Positions 25,276 to 34,741 of a DNA stretch of 64,000 nt are shown here, piece after piece. Positions within the stretch are counted from its first letter, which is position 1, and every line of letters begins with the position of its first letter. The DNA is from Mycobacterium asiaticum. GTDB lineage: Bacteria; Actinomycetota; Actinomycetes; Mycobacteriales; Mycobacteriaceae. The stretch covers positions 1 through 64,000 of the forward strand of contig NZ_LZMH01000073.1 of the NCBI RefSeq assembly GCF_001673635.1, in the 5' to 3' direction. A model generated the notes under the pieces. It was not told the origin of the DNA, searched no databases, and saw only the letters and a list, made by a program, of their open reading frames with translations. The position numbers were made by a program, and so were the translations under genes.

Positions 25276-28200
25276 CAGGTGATCCTTGCGTACATGTGAA
25301 CAGTCGTTCCCGCTTCACTGGAATGGATGCTGAGATCCTCCATCAGGACTCGCATCAGGTCGATGCCGCGGCCACGGCTGAATCCCGGAATTTCGGCCGG
25401 TGGCTTCCAGGCCCCAGTATCGGCAACGGTGACCTGTAACCGGTCGACGATCGCCGTCGCCCGCAATGAGACGGTGCCCGTGGGGCGGTCACGCAGACCG
25501 TGTTCGATCGCGTTGGCGACGGCTTCACCGGTGGCGACAAGTACGTCCTGAATCTGGTCTGGGTCGACTCCAGCCTGAGTCAGCCAGCTGCGCAAGGCAG
25601 CTCGGCTCGGGGCGAGTTCGCTGGCGTCCGCGGAGATCTCCATGGCCAAGGGCGCCGGTTGCCGATACAGCAGCATGGCTACGTCGTCTGGATAGCCACC
25701 GCCGGGCTCCAGCACGGACATGAGGTGATCCGCAACCTCTTCCAGTCCGTCTGAGCGGCCGTCCTGCACGACGTCGGCGGCCCGGGCCATGCCGTCGTCG
25801 AGTGACACACCGCGCCGCTCAATCAGGCCGTCGGTGTAGAGCAGCAGCGTCGCGCGCGGCGGCATGACCAGGTGGGTCTCCGGTCGGTTCCACTGCGGCC
25901 GAAGCGCCAGCGGCAATCCGTGCTCGCCGCCGAGCATGACCGTGGTGCCGTCGGCGTACACCATGATCGGCGGCGGATGCCCGGCGCTGGAATACACCAA
26001 CTCGCCGGTGTCACGGCTCAGCACGGCGCAGAAGGCGGTGGTGCAGCGCGCCCCGGGCAGTCGCGCCGCGAAGCGGTCGAGCGCGCCCAGCGCGGCGCCC
26101 GGACTGGGCTGTTCGAGCAGCAGTGCGCGGCAGGCGCTGCGCAACTGACCCATGACGGTCGCGGCTGCCAAACCGTGGCCGACGCAGTCACCCACGATCA
26201 ATGCCACGCGGTCGTCGTCGAGTTCGACGACGTCGTACCAGTCGCCGCCGACCTGCAGCGGGTGACTGGCCGGGCGGTAGCGCACCGCGAATCCGTCCGG
26301 CAACCGCGCCGGGCCGAGCATCGCATGCTGCAGTGCTACGGCGGTTTCCCGCTGTTCGTCCAGCTGGTAGACGCGCTGCAGTCCCTGGCTGAGCCGACCG
26401 CCCAGCACCGTGAGCAGGGTGCGATCCTCGCGGGTGAAGCGACGATGCTCGGACAGCTCCACCCAGACCACCAGCCGTCCCTGTGGATGCTGCAACGCAA
26501 TGCCGGCCGCACCGGCTTCGGCGATGACGCTCAGCAGATCGGCGTCTCGCAGGGATTCGATCAGCTCCCGCTGGTGTGCTGTCAGCTCTGACCATTTGGC
26601 CGGCTCGCCGGCGCACAGCAGGTTCGGCGTGGGGTTCTCCGATAATTCGCCGGCAAACGTCGCACCCAGGACCCGCCGGGCCCGCCACACCCCACTCAGC
26701 ACCTCGAGTGCACCCTGCAGCGCCTGAGGCAACGTATCCGCTTGCACCAGTTGCTGATTGAGACCGGCCAGGGCCGTTTGGCTTTGCACGGCGTAATGCT
26801 CGGCCGTGACGTCGCGGAACGTGCCGACCATGACTCGCTGTCCGGAGTCGGGATCGTTGGCGTGATTGAAACTGACGTTGATCCAGAGGCGATGACCGTC
26901 ACGATGGGTGACCGGCACCGTGAAGGCTCCTTGCGTATTTGTCAACAGCTCGGCGAACGCAGCCTCGACCTGCTGGCGGGAGTCCGACTCGGCTTCGGCG
27001 TCCGGCCACCAGGGATGCACGGGTTCGTATGGCAGGTGTTCGGGCCCGTAGCCCAGGATTTCGGTGAAGGCAGCGTTGATCTCGACGACAGTGCCATCCT
27101 CGTCGCACACGAAGAACGCCTCCTGCAACGAGTCCACCAGCGCGGTGCGCCAACGAGCGTGATAGTTGCGCAGACGCGCCAACTGAACGTTGGCACGCAC
27201 CCGGGCCAGCAGGTCCGCCGCAGCGAAGGGTTTGACCAGATAATCGTCGGCTCCGGCCAGCAGGCCTTCGACCGAGGCTTCCTGGCCGGCACGCGCGGAG
27301 AGCAGCAGCACCGGCAGTGCGGCGGTGCGCGGATCCTTGCGCAGCGCCGCCAGGAGCTGTAAACCGTCCAGGCCCGGCATCATGACGTCGCTGATGACCA
27401 GATCGGGCAGCCGGGATCGGATCGCCTCCAACGCCAAAAGGCCGTCGCCGTAACCACTTACCTCGTAACCCGAGGCGGCGAGCAGGCTGGATAGGTACTC
27501 GCGCATGTCGACGTTGTCATCAGCGATCAGCACGCGCGCCCGCAGGCCTTCGCGTTCGCCGTGAGCGGCCGCAGGCGCGAGGGCGGGCACAGCCGGAGTG
27601 CTCCCGGTCTCCCCCGGCAGCCAACGTAGCGCCTCCTGCACGTACGGTGCCGCGATCACCCCGGTCGCCGAGCGGGTCTCCGACGGTGGGGCGAGATCCT
27701 CGGTCGGAAGGTGAGCCGAACCGAACGGCAGCCGCACGGTGAAGTTGGTGCCGGCTCCCTCGCGGCTGTCCGCAGTGATGGTGCCGCCGTGCAGGCTGAC
27801 GAGCTCTTTGACCAGAGCCAGCCCGATACCGCTGCCCTCGGCCGAGCGGGCCCGCGCGGATTCGATGCGGTGGAAACGCTCGAACAGCCGGGGCATCTCG
27901 GCGGACGGCACCCCGATCCCGGTGTCGCTGACGGTGACCACCGCTTGACTGTCGCGGGTGACCCGGACGCTGATCTCGCCGTCGAAGGTGAACTTCAGCG
28001 CATTGGAGAGCAGGTTCAGCACCACCTTCTCCCACATCTCGCGGTCCAGGTACACCGGCTCGCCCAGCGGCGGGCACTCCACGGTGAACGTCAACCCGGC
28101 CTGCTCGATCGCCGAGCGGAACACGCTGGCCAATTCGGCTGTCACCGAAGACAATTCGACGGGTTCAAACCGGGCTTGCATCCGACCGGCCTCGATGCGG

Positions 28201-29390
28201 GAGAAGTCGAGCAGCGTGTTCACCAACTTCGCCAACCGCAAACCGTTGCGATACACCAACTCCAGCTGTTGTCGGGCCGGCTCGTCGACACCGCCGGCCC
28301 CGCTGCGCAGCTGGTCGACCGGTCCGAGAATCAACGTGAGCGGCGTGCGGAATTCGTGGCTGATATTGGAGAAGAAGGTGGTCTTGGCACGGTCGAGTTC
28401 GGCGAGTTCTTCGGCGCGCCGCTGCTGAGTCTGGTAACTGCGCGCGCTACCCACCCCCGCGGCGATATATCCGGCCACCAGCTCGACGAAACCCCAATAG
28501 CCATCGTCGATTTCACGATGCCGGTTCAGCGCCGCGACCAGAAAACCAACGGGTGCGTCGCCGCGTTGCAACAGCGGCACCAGCAATACCTGAGTAGGCG
28601 GCTCCGTCCAGGCACCGGTCGGTAGTTCCATTGCGGCGCCGTCGACTTCGACCAGCTCGGGGTCTCCCTGTGCCACTTTCTGGATGGGCCAGACGCCACC
28701 TCCGTCGCGCGGCAGTGTTTCCGGAGCGGCGGAATGCCCACGCGGGATACCGCTGCCACCGGCGAGGTGCGCGTCGCCGTCGTTCCCGAACAGGTAGGTC
28801 AGCGCGAAGGGCAGATCGTATGGATTGTTCGTGAGTTGTTCGGCTACGAAATCGAGCATCTGCCGCTCGGTGCGGACCACGCTCGGGTCCGAACCCAAGT
28901 CCCGCAGCGTGGCCATCCGCCGTTCCGCGATTACCCTCTCGGTGTCTTCGCTGACGACACACAGCATGCCGACGACGCTGGCATCTTCGTCACGCAGCGG
29001 GCTATAGGAGAAGGTGTGGTAGGTCTCCTCGGGATAACCGGACCGCTCCAGGATGAGCATCAGTGCTTCGTCCCAGGTCGCTTCGGCGGTCGACAGGACG
29101 CGATCAACCCGCGGCCCGATGTCCGCCCATATCTCGGCCCAGACTTCGCTGGCCGGACGCCCGAGGGCCCACGGGTATTTCCGGCCGAGGGTGTCACGGC
29201 GGTAGGAGGCGTTGCAGAAGAAGGTGAGTTCCGGGCCCCAGCCCATCCACATCGGAAACTGGGACGACAGCAGGATGCTCACCGCCGTACGCAGACTTTG
29301 CGGCCAGTCCTCGACCGGTCCCAGCGGGGTGGACGCCCAGTCGACCGCGGCCAGATCGCGTCCGATCTCCTGGTCTGCGCGGAAGACCAC
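25275..29390 (-). CDS. Hybrid histidine kinase / response regulator / PP2C phosphatase / anti-sigma (RsbW-like) protein
   Basis: A 1371-residue cytosolic multidomain protein without membrane segments. In order: PAS (about 15-150), GAF (about 175-325), HisKA with ISHEFRTPLT and His near 346, HATPase (about 440-570, DTGIGVP), receiver domain with Asp near 668 (VISDVMMPGLDG, YLVKPF), PAS (about 750-870), GAF (about 875-1010), SpoIIE/RsbU PP2C with GGDWYDVVEL and VGDCVGHG (about 1050-1070), and an RsbW-type HATPase_c2 with GEAVANAIEHG near 1291 and GRGIDLMRVLM. It joins a two-component hybrid kinase to both halves of a partner switch and is coupled to the downstream STAS gene. M. tuberculosis Rv1364c is a smaller relative in concept. 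A SigF-type promoter lies 70 bp upstream. Confidence 0.9.
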   Translation of the reverse strand: MVFRADQEIGRDLAAVDWASTPLGPVEDWPQSLRTAVSILLSSQFPMWMGWGPELTFFCNASYRRDTLGRKYPWALGRPASEVWAEIWADIGPRVDRVLSTAEATWDEALMLILERSGYPEETYHTFSYSPLRDEDASVVGMLCVVSEDTERVIAERRMATLRDLGSDPSVVRTERQMLDFVAEQLTNNPYDLPFALTYLFGNDGDAHLAGGSGIPRGHSAAPETLPRDGGGVWPIQKVAQGDPELVEVDGAAMELPTGAWTEPPTQVLLVPLLQRGDAPVGFLVAALNRHREIDDGYWGFVELVAGYIAAGVGSARSYQTQQRRAEELAELDRAKTTFFSNISHEFRTPLTLILGPVDQLRSGAGGVDEPARQQLELVYRNGLRLAKLVNTLLDFSRIEAGRMQARFEPVELSSVTAELASVFRSAIEQAGLTFTVECPPLGEPVYLDREMWEKVVLNLLSNALKFTFDGEISVRVTRDSQAVVTVSDTGIGVPSAEMPRLFERFHRIESARARSAEGSGIGLALVKELVSLHGGTITADSREGAGTNFTVRLPFGSAHLPTEDLAPPSETRSATGVIAAPYVQEALRWLPGETGSTPAVPALAPAAAHGEREGLRARVLIADDNVDMREYLSSLLAASGYEVSGYGDGLLALEAIRSRLPDLVISDVMMPGLDGLQLLAALRKDPRTAALPVLLLSARAGQEASVEGLLAGADDYLVKPFAAADLLARVRANVQLARLRNYHARWRTALVDSLQEAFFVCDEDGTVVEINAAFTEILGYGPEHLPYEPVHPWWPDAEAESDSRQQVEAAFAELLTNTQGAFTVPVTHRDGHRLWINVSFNHANDPDSGQRVMVGTFRDVTAEHYAVQSQTALAGLNQQLVQADTLPQALQGALEVLSGVWRARRVLGATFAGELSENPTPNLLCAGEPAKWSELTAHQRELIESLRDADLLSVIAEAGAAGIALQHPQGRLVVWVELSEHRRFTREDRTLLTVLGGRLSQGLQRVYQLDEQRETAVALQHAMLGPARLPDGFAVRYRPASHPLQVGGDWYDVVELDDDRVALIVGDCVGHGLAAATVMGQLRSACRALLLEQPSPGAALGALDRFAARLPGARCTTAFCAVLSRDTGELVYSSAGHPPPIMVYADGTTVMLGGEHGLPLALRPQWNRPETHLVMPPRATLLLYTDGLIERRGVSLDDGMARAADVVQDGRSDGLEEVADHLMSVLEPGGGYPDDVAMLLYRQPAPLAMEISADASELAPSRAALRSWLTQAGVDPDQIQDVLVATGEAVANAIEHGLRDRPTGTVSLRATAIVDRLQVTVADTGAWKPPAEIPGFSRGRGIDLMRVLMEDLSIHSSEAGTTVHMYARIT

Positions 29391-29459
29391 TGGCGTCCCT
29401 CTCAGGTGGGGTTTCCCGTGGAATGGTCGTGCACTGTTGGCTCAATGCGGTCGGACATT

Positions 29460-29484
29460 TACCCGGCGTTTAGTATGTCGAACC
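29460..29484 (-). promoter_or_regulatory. SigF-type promoter for the hybrid kinase operon
   Basis: On the minus strand GGTTC and GGGTA are spaced by 15 bases, close to the mycobacterial SigF consensus GTTT-N15-17-GGGTA (one mismatch at -35). It ends about 70 bp before the kinase start and overlaps the end of the MFS gene. Motif match only. Confidence 0.5.
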
Positions 29485-30966
29485 TTCGTTGCTGGCCGAC
29501 AGAGGGGTAGCGATGTCTTCCAGCGACCTGCCCTCGGCGTCGACCGCCAGGAACCAGGCGACCAGACCACCGGCCGTCATCACCACAGCGCCGAGCAGAT
29601 AGCCCAAGAACAGGGGCAGCGATTCCTTGGCGTCGCCGATGAGCGCGCCGTAGATCACCGGCCCGAGGGCGCCGAAACACTGGGCGATCGCGAAGAACAC
29701 CGCAATGGCCTTAGCACGGACCTCCAGCGGAAAGATCTCGCTCACGGTGAGGTAGGCCGCGCTGGCGCCGGCCGAGGCGACGTAGAAGATGACGCACCAG
29801 GCGATGGTCTGGGTGATGGCGTTGAACACCCCGGCTTGGAACAACGCTGCGCTGACCGCGAGTAGCAGCCCGGACAGCCCGTAGGTGCCGGCAATCATCT
29901 TCCGGCGGCCGATCGTGTCGAAGAAATGACCAATGGTCAACGGTCCCAGCAGGTTCCCTACCGCGAATGCGATCAGGTAGAGCGGTGTCGACGCCGAAGG
30001 CACGCCGTAGAACTTGCCCAGCACCAGGGTGTAGGTGAAGAAAATAGCGTTGTAGAGAAACGACTGGCTGATCATCAACGTGGCACCCAGCACAGCGCGG
30101 CTCGGGTAGTCGCGGAACAGCACCCGGGTCAATGCGAGGTAGCCGATCTGTTCGGCGGGCCGCAACGAGATGGCCTTGGACTCGTCGACCTCTGGCAGCG
30201 TCGTCCCGGTCGCCCGCACCTCCTGCTCGATGTAAGAGATGGTGTGCTCAGCTTGCTCGGTGCGTCCGTTCATGACCTGCCAGCGCGGGCTTTCCGGCAG
30301 GTTTCGCCGAACCAGCACGATGACCACGGCCAGCACCGGGCCGATGAGGAAGGCCAGCCTCCAGCCCGGACTCAGGTCGATGACCTTGAGGAAGACGAAG
30401 GTGCCCAACGTCCCAAGGACGGCGCCCGCCCAGTAGGTCCCGTTGACCGCTATGTCGACGCGCCCGCGGTAGCGCGCCGGAATGAGTTCGTCGATCGCTG
30501 AGTTGATGGCCGCGTATTCGCCGCCGATGCCTGTTCCCGCGATGAACCGGGTGATGTACAGGAACACGAGCCAGCCCGCGCTGTTGCCCAGCGTGAAAGC
30601 GGTGAGGCCGCTGCCGACCAGGTAAACGGCCAGGGTGATCATGAACAGGTTTCGCCGGCCGAGCTTGTCGGACATGCGACCGAAGAACAGCGCACCGATC
30701 ACCTCTCCGGCCAGGTAGACGGTGGCGAGGAACCCGACCGCCGTCGACGAAAGGTGCAGGGTTTCGGGTTGGGTCAGGGTGTCGGCGACCGCGCTGGCCA
30801 CGGTGATCTCCAGCCCGTCGAGTATCCACGCCACCCCGAGCGCCACCACCAGCCGCGTATGGAAGGGCGACCAGGGCAACCGGTCGATGCGGGCGGGAAT
30901 CAGGCTGCGGATGGGGGCGTCAGGCACACGTCCTCGTTCCCGTCGAACAGCTGTCGGAAACCTCAT
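29470..30966 (-). CDS. MFS transporter, sugar/aromatic-acid porter type
   Basis: A 498-residue major facilitator protein with 12 helices. MFS motifs are FFGRMSDKLGRRNLFM after helix 2, the family signature RFIAGTGIGGEYAAINSAID, and the repeat motif GHFFDTIGRRKM in the second half. GGEYAAI is typical of sugar and aromatic-acid/metabolite:H+ symporters. Its ATG follows the stop of the SnoaL gene without a gap. It is last in the four-gene unit starting at 33496. Substrate unknown. Confidence 0.88.
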   Translation of the reverse strand: MRFPTAVRRERGRVPDAPIRSLIPARIDRLPWSPFHTRLVVALGVAWILDGLEITVASAVADTLTQPETLHLSSTAVGFLATVYLAGEVIGALFFGRMSDKLGRRNLFMITLAVYLVGSGLTAFTLGNSAGWLVFLYITRFIAGTGIGGEYAAINSAIDELIPARYRGRVDIAVNGTYWAGAVLGTLGTFVFLKVIDLSPGWRLAFLIGPVLAVVIVLVRRNLPESPRWQVMNGRTEQAEHTISYIEQEVRATGTTLPEVDESKAISLRPAEQIGYLALTRVLFRDYPSRAVLGATLMISQSFLYNAIFFTYTLVLGKFYGVPSASTPLYLIAFAVGNLLGPLTIGHFFDTIGRRKMIAGTYGLSGLLLAVSAALFQAGVFNAITQTIAWCVIFYVASAGASAAYLTVSEIFPLEVRAKAIAVFFAIAQCFGALGPVIYGALIGDAKESLPLFLGYLLGAVVMTAGGLVAWFLAVDAEGRSLEDIATPLSASNEGSTY

Positions 30967-31362
30967 TCATGCGGTGCGTCCCCCCGGTGGCTGCGCGTAC
31001 ACGCGTTCGCCGGTGATGAGGTCGTCGTCGTCAAAGCCGAAGATTGCCCAGAGCCGGACCTCGAACGGTTCACCGGTCGCGACCGGGGCGCCGCGCAGCC
31101 AGAACTCGATTAAGACATCCCCGTCGTCGAGGTGAGTGAGTTCGATGAGCTCGTTGGTCTGATTTGGCACCGCGGTGCGGCCGTCAAGCCAGAACTGCAT
31201 CACCTCGTCGGGGCCGTCGAACACCGTGCCGTCCGGCAGTTCGTAGCGGGGGTGACTGAAGGTGGCCATGGTGCGGTCCCACTGCTGCACGTTCTCGCTT
31301 TGCATATGCTCGATGACCACCGCTGCCCTGCGGGCTCTGCGCTCCTCGTCCGACCCCGTCAT
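30967..31362 (-). CDS. SnoaL-like (NTF2-fold) protein
   Basis: A 131-residue NTF2-fold protein (FSHPRYELPDGTVFDGPDEV, LIEFWLRGAP, RLWAIFGFDDDDLITGERVY). GAAGGGA at proper spacing before ATG 31360-31362 sets the start. It lies between the DUF1345 and MFS genes in one operon. The pattern suggests a small binding or isomerase-type protein, perhaps acting on the transported compound (inference). Confidence 0.75.
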   Translation of the reverse strand: MTGSDEERRARRAAVVIEHMQSENVQQWDRTMATFSHPRYELPDGTVFDGPDEVMQFWLDGRTAVPNQTNELIELTHLDDGDVLIEFWLRGAPVATGEPFEVRLWAIFGFDDDDLITGERVYAQPPGGRTA

Positions 31363-31378
31363 GGGTGTTCCCTTCTCG

Positions 31379-32041
31379 TCATCCCAGCGGGTTTCCAAGC
31401 CCGACAACAAGATTGATGGTGACGGCGAGGATCACCGCTCCGAACAGATAGGACAGCAGGGCCTGGCCCAGCGCGATGCGGCGCAGTTGGCCGGTCTGCA
31501 GATTCGTGTCAGAGACCTGGTAGGTCATGCCGACGGTAAATCCTAGATAGAAGAAGTCGAAGAATCGCGGATTTTCGGTGCCGTCGAAGTTGATTCCGCC
31601 CGCGGAGTTCGAGTAGTAGACGTCGGCGTAGCGGAGGCTGAACACGGTGTGGACGACGCACCACGCCGCAATGATGCTGACCACCCCGACGCCGGCGGCG
31701 ATGTTCTTCTCCGCCCCCGCCTTTGAACCGGCGGCCAACAGTTGCGCGACGCCGGCCAGACTCGCCACGCTCGCCGTCAGGAGGACGGCGTCGGTCATCC
31801 AATGACGTGGCGGCGCCTCGGGCCGCACGTGCTCGCGCGTCTTGTCGGCATCCATCGGCAATACGACCAGCCACGTCCACACCAGATAGACACCGGCCGC
31901 GGCGATCCAGCCCGCGCTCGACGCGTACTCCCAGCCGGCGGTGAATCCCATCAGGACGAGAGCAGCGGCACCGAGCAGGAATGCCACCAACAGGCGCGGG
32001 AGAACGTGGGTGCGCCAGGGCGGTCGGGCCGGGTGTGTCAT
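31379..32041 (-). CDS. DUF1345 membrane protein
   Basis: A 220-residue protein with five to six helices. The DUF1345 signature is seen in VVHTVFSLRYADVYYS and in FFDFFYLGFTVGMTYQVSDT. Members are uncharacterised membrane proteins. It starts 12 bp after the oxidase stop and ends 16 bp before the SnoaL gene, so it is within the operon. Confidence 0.85.
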   Translation of the reverse strand: MTHPARPPWRTHVLPRLLVAFLLGAAALVLMGFTAGWEYASSAGWIAAAGVYLVWTWLVVLPMDADKTREHVRPEAPPRHWMTDAVLLTASVASLAGVAQLLAAGSKAGAEKNIAAGVGVVSIIAAWCVVHTVFSLRYADVYYSNSAGGINFDGTENPRFFDFFYLGFTVGMTYQVSDTNLQTGQLRRIALGQALLSYLFGAVILAVTINLVVGLGNPLG

Positions 32042-32053
32042 GAGGCTCTGGCC

Positions 32054-33496
32054 TCAGAAGTTCAAGCTGGAGAACATGATTCGGTTTGGGTCATACTTCT
32101 GCCGGACCGCGCTGAGGCGGGCCAGGTTCGATCCGAAGTACCGTGACGCCGGTTGGTTGGCCTCGATGTAGTTCACATAGCCACCGACCGAGGACCCGCG
32201 TACCGCTTGGTGCGCGGTATTCAGCCAGCCGGTGGCCGCCGATGGCGAACCCGTCTCGACATACCACTGCACCAGCGCGGCCTGTTGCCGCCACGGGAAG
32301 GCCGTGGCCGTAGGTGCCACGGTGGCCAGCGCGCCGTCCAGCGCATGCATGATCACCAGCCCGCGGCCCGCCTCGCGAGAAAACTCCTCGACCGCCTTTG
32401 CGATGCCCTGCGCCGCAGCCGCGTTGATGACCGGCAGCACGTCGGACCCTCCGACATATCCCAGCGGCGACGGATTGAGATTGTTGACGGCCAGATACCG
32501 GACGAGATCCAGATAGTTGAAGGTGTGATGCTCGGTCCCGGTCGGTTGCAGGCCAACGGTTTTCACGATCGCGCTCTCCACGCTGGCTCCGGACCCGGCC
32601 GGGCAGGTCGCCAGGATGCGGCAGCTCGTTCCCATCCCGTCGATCGTGGCATCCGCCAGTGCCCAGCTGTTCTTGTCGGCGGTGCGCAGCCAGTTCTGCC
32701 ACCCGACCAGCACCTGGGCGAATGATTGCGCGGGGAAATTGAGATTGACGGCATCGACGTCGCTGGTGGCGAAGGTGGCGAACGTCATCGACGTCGTTAC
32801 CCCGAAGTTGCCTCCCCCGCCGCCCCGCAGCGCCCAGAACAGGTCGGGTTGGCTGCTTGCCGACGCGGTGACGGCCTGGCCGCCGGGCAGTACCACCGAC
32901 GCCGAGGTCAGCGCGTCGGACAACAGGCCGGCGTGCCGGGACTGTGCGCCGAGGCCGCCGCCGAGTGCGTGTCCGGATACGCCGACGGATGGGCAGGTGC
33001 CGGTCGGAATCCCCCGCCCCGCCGCGGCCAGTGTCTGATGCACCGCGTACAGGCTGGTGGCGGGCGTGACCGTGACGAGGCCGGTGGCGGCGTCGTATTT
33101 GATGTCCCCGGGGAGTTGGCGCAGGTCGAGCACCATCGCGCCGTCGGGCGTGGACGCTCCCACGTACGAATGCCCACCGCTGCGCGGCGCGACCTTGAGA
33201 TTGCGCGCGGCGGCGAACGCCATGGCCTTCTGCACATCCGCGGCCGACGTCGGGACGACCACCGCGGCGGGCGTCGAACCGTTGTAATTGGTGTTGAAAA
33301 CACTTTTGGCCGTTGCGAATTGACCGTCACCAGGGGTAAGCACCTGTCCGCCGATGGCGAGTCCGCTCCAGCCGGAGGTGGCCGGGTCCGCGGTGGCGCG
33401 CACCGAGCCGAAAACCGTGCCCGCGGCCAACGCTCCGGCGGCAGCCCGCAAGAACGTCTGCCGCGAGATCTCGCGCGGTTTGCGCGGTACCGTCAT
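32054..33496 (-). CDS. Secreted FAD-linked oxidase (berberine-bridge-enzyme type)
   Basis: A 480-residue FAD-linked oxidase. The N-terminus has a signal-like stretch (SRQTFLRAAAGALAAGTVFG) resembling a Tat leader but with RQ rather than RR. The PCMH-type FAD domain contains SGGHSYVG, whose His is the usual covalent FAD site, and TCPSVGVSGHALGGG with Cys as possible second link. The C-terminus has the BBE motif (YFGSNLARLSAVRQKYDPN). Such enzymes oxidise sugars, alkaloids or phenolics. It is first gene of the unit 33496-29470 and divergent from the sigma gene. Confidence 0.88.
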   Translation of the reverse strand: MTVPRKPREISRQTFLRAAAGALAAGTVFGSVRATADPATSGWSGLAIGGQVLTPGDGQFATAKSVFNTNYNGSTPAAVVVPTSAADVQKAMAFAAARNLKVAPRSGGHSYVGASTPDGAMVLDLRQLPGDIKYDAATGLVTVTPATSLYAVHQTLAAAGRGIPTGTCPSVGVSGHALGGGLGAQSRHAGLLSDALTSASVVLPGGQAVTASASSQPDLFWALRGGGGGNFGVTTSMTFATFATSDVDAVNLNFPAQSFAQVLVGWQNWLRTADKNSWALADATIDGMGTSCRILATCPAGSGASVESAIVKTVGLQPTGTEHHTFNYLDLVRYLAVNNLNPSPLGYVGGSDVLPVINAAAAQGIAKAVEEFSREAGRGLVIMHALDGALATVAPTATAFPWRQQAALVQWYVETGSPSAATGWLNTAHQAVRGSSVGGYVNYIEANQPASRYFGSNLARLSAVRQKYDPNRIMFSSLNF

Positions 33497-33585
33497 GCCC
33501 GCATTGTGGTCTGCTGGCCAGTCGAATTTCGCCCGCCAGGCCACGTGTCGCGAGACGTTAGCCGACCGTGACCAAGCCCGACCAC

Positions 33586-33610
33586 GTTTCGTTTGGTGGC
33601 TCACGGGGTA
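33586..33610 (+). promoter_or_regulatory. SigF-type promoter before the sigma factor gene
   Basis: GTTT (33586-33589) and GGGTA (33606-33610) are separated by 16 bases, an exact fit to the mycobacterial SigF consensus. It lies about 65 bp upstream of the sigma gene start and implies autoregulation, as known for sigF loci. Confidence 0.6.
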
Positions 33611-33674
33611 AACGGACTCGTCGAGTTCAGATCAGAGCCCGGACCCCCAGAACTTTTATGGCCGGAGGATGATC

Positions 33675-34457
33675 GTGGGATCGACGGGTGAGTATGCCGA
33701 CGTAACGCCGCTGTTCAAGGTATTGCGGGAGCTTGAACCCGGAACTCCCGCCCATCGGCGGCAGCGGGACTCGATCATCGGCCGCTGCTTGCCACTGGCC
33801 GACCACATCGCCCGGCGATACCGGGACCGTGGCGAGGCCTTCGAGGATCTCGTTCAGGTGGCGCGGATAGGTTTGGTCAACGCGGTCGACCGATTCAATG
33901 TCGAGAACGGGTCGGAATTTCTGTCCTTCGCCGTTCCCACCATCACCGGCGAGGTACGCCGACACTTCCGCGACCACGGGTGGGCGGTCAAGGTGCCGCG
34001 GCGAATCAAAGACCTACAAGCTCAATTGACCGCGGCGACAAACGATCTCACGCGGGAATTGCACCGGGCACCCAACGCTTCTGAGATTGCCGAGCGGTTG
34101 GGCGTGGACCGTGCCCTGGTCGTCGACGCGATGATCGCCAGCAGCAACTACTCGGTGTTGTCGATGGACGCACCGCGCGGTGAGGCCGACGAGCACCACT
34201 CGCTTGCCGACACCATGGGCGGAGTCGATGCGCGTCTGGAGAAGGTGCTGAGCGTGCAGACGGCGCGGCCGCTGATCGCGGCACTGCCGGACCGGGAGCG
34301 CACCGTCATCAAGCTTCGGTTCTTCGACGAGCTGACTCAGAGCGAGATCGCCGAGCGCATCGGGTGTTCACAGATGCATGTGTCTCGGCTGCTGGCCAAG
34401 GCGTTGCAGACATTGCGCAACGGCGCTGAGCGGCGGAAATTCGCCGAGGCGGGGTAA
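33675..34457 (+). CDS. SigF/SigB-family (group 3) RNA polymerase sigma factor
   Basis: About 260 residues with sigma regions 2, 3 and 4. Region 2 has FEDLVQVARIGLVNAVDRF and FAVPTITGEVRRHFRDHGW, region 3 has LHRAPNASEIAERLGVD, and region 4 has LPDRERTVIKLRFFDELTQS then CSQMHVSRLLA as HTH. Length and motifs fit the stress/SigF subfamily, controlled by partner switching. GGAGG abuts the ATG at 33669 with no spacing but stands six bases before GTG 33675, so GTG is the likelier start. The STAS and anti-sigma genes at 24964-29390 are its probable regulators. Confidence 0.9.
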   Translation: MGSTGEYADVTPLFKVLRELEPGTPAHRRQRDSIIGRCLPLADHIARRYRDRGEAFEDLVQVARIGLVNAVDRFNVENGSEFLSFAVPTITGEVRRHFRDHGWAVKVPRRIKDLQAQLTAATNDLTRELHRAPNASEIAERLGVDRALVVDAMIASSNYSVLSMDAPRGEADEHHSLADTMGGVDARLEKVLSVQTARPLIAALPDRERTVIKLRFFDELTQSEIAERIGCSQMHVSRLLAKALQTLRNGAERRKFAEAG

Positions 34458-34741
34458 GGGCTTCGCGGGGGTTGCCGGTCACATCTGTCACATGCGTCAC
34501 CCCAGCGGACAATGTGTTCTTGTTGCCCAGCTCTGCGCGACAAAGTCGGGGCAATTGATCGATGGCGGCGATGGATGCTCGCCGAGCGTGTGGGTTATGG
34601 ATGAAAATCGGCGCGCGGACGTGCGTGGGGCCCACGTTCGGCGGGAAAGCCGAACCGCGTCGGCTAGCTTCCAGCGAGAGCACCTGCACAGCAACGTCGG
34701 GGCCAGGCGGTAACCCTGGAGATGCGATTCACGGATCGCGG

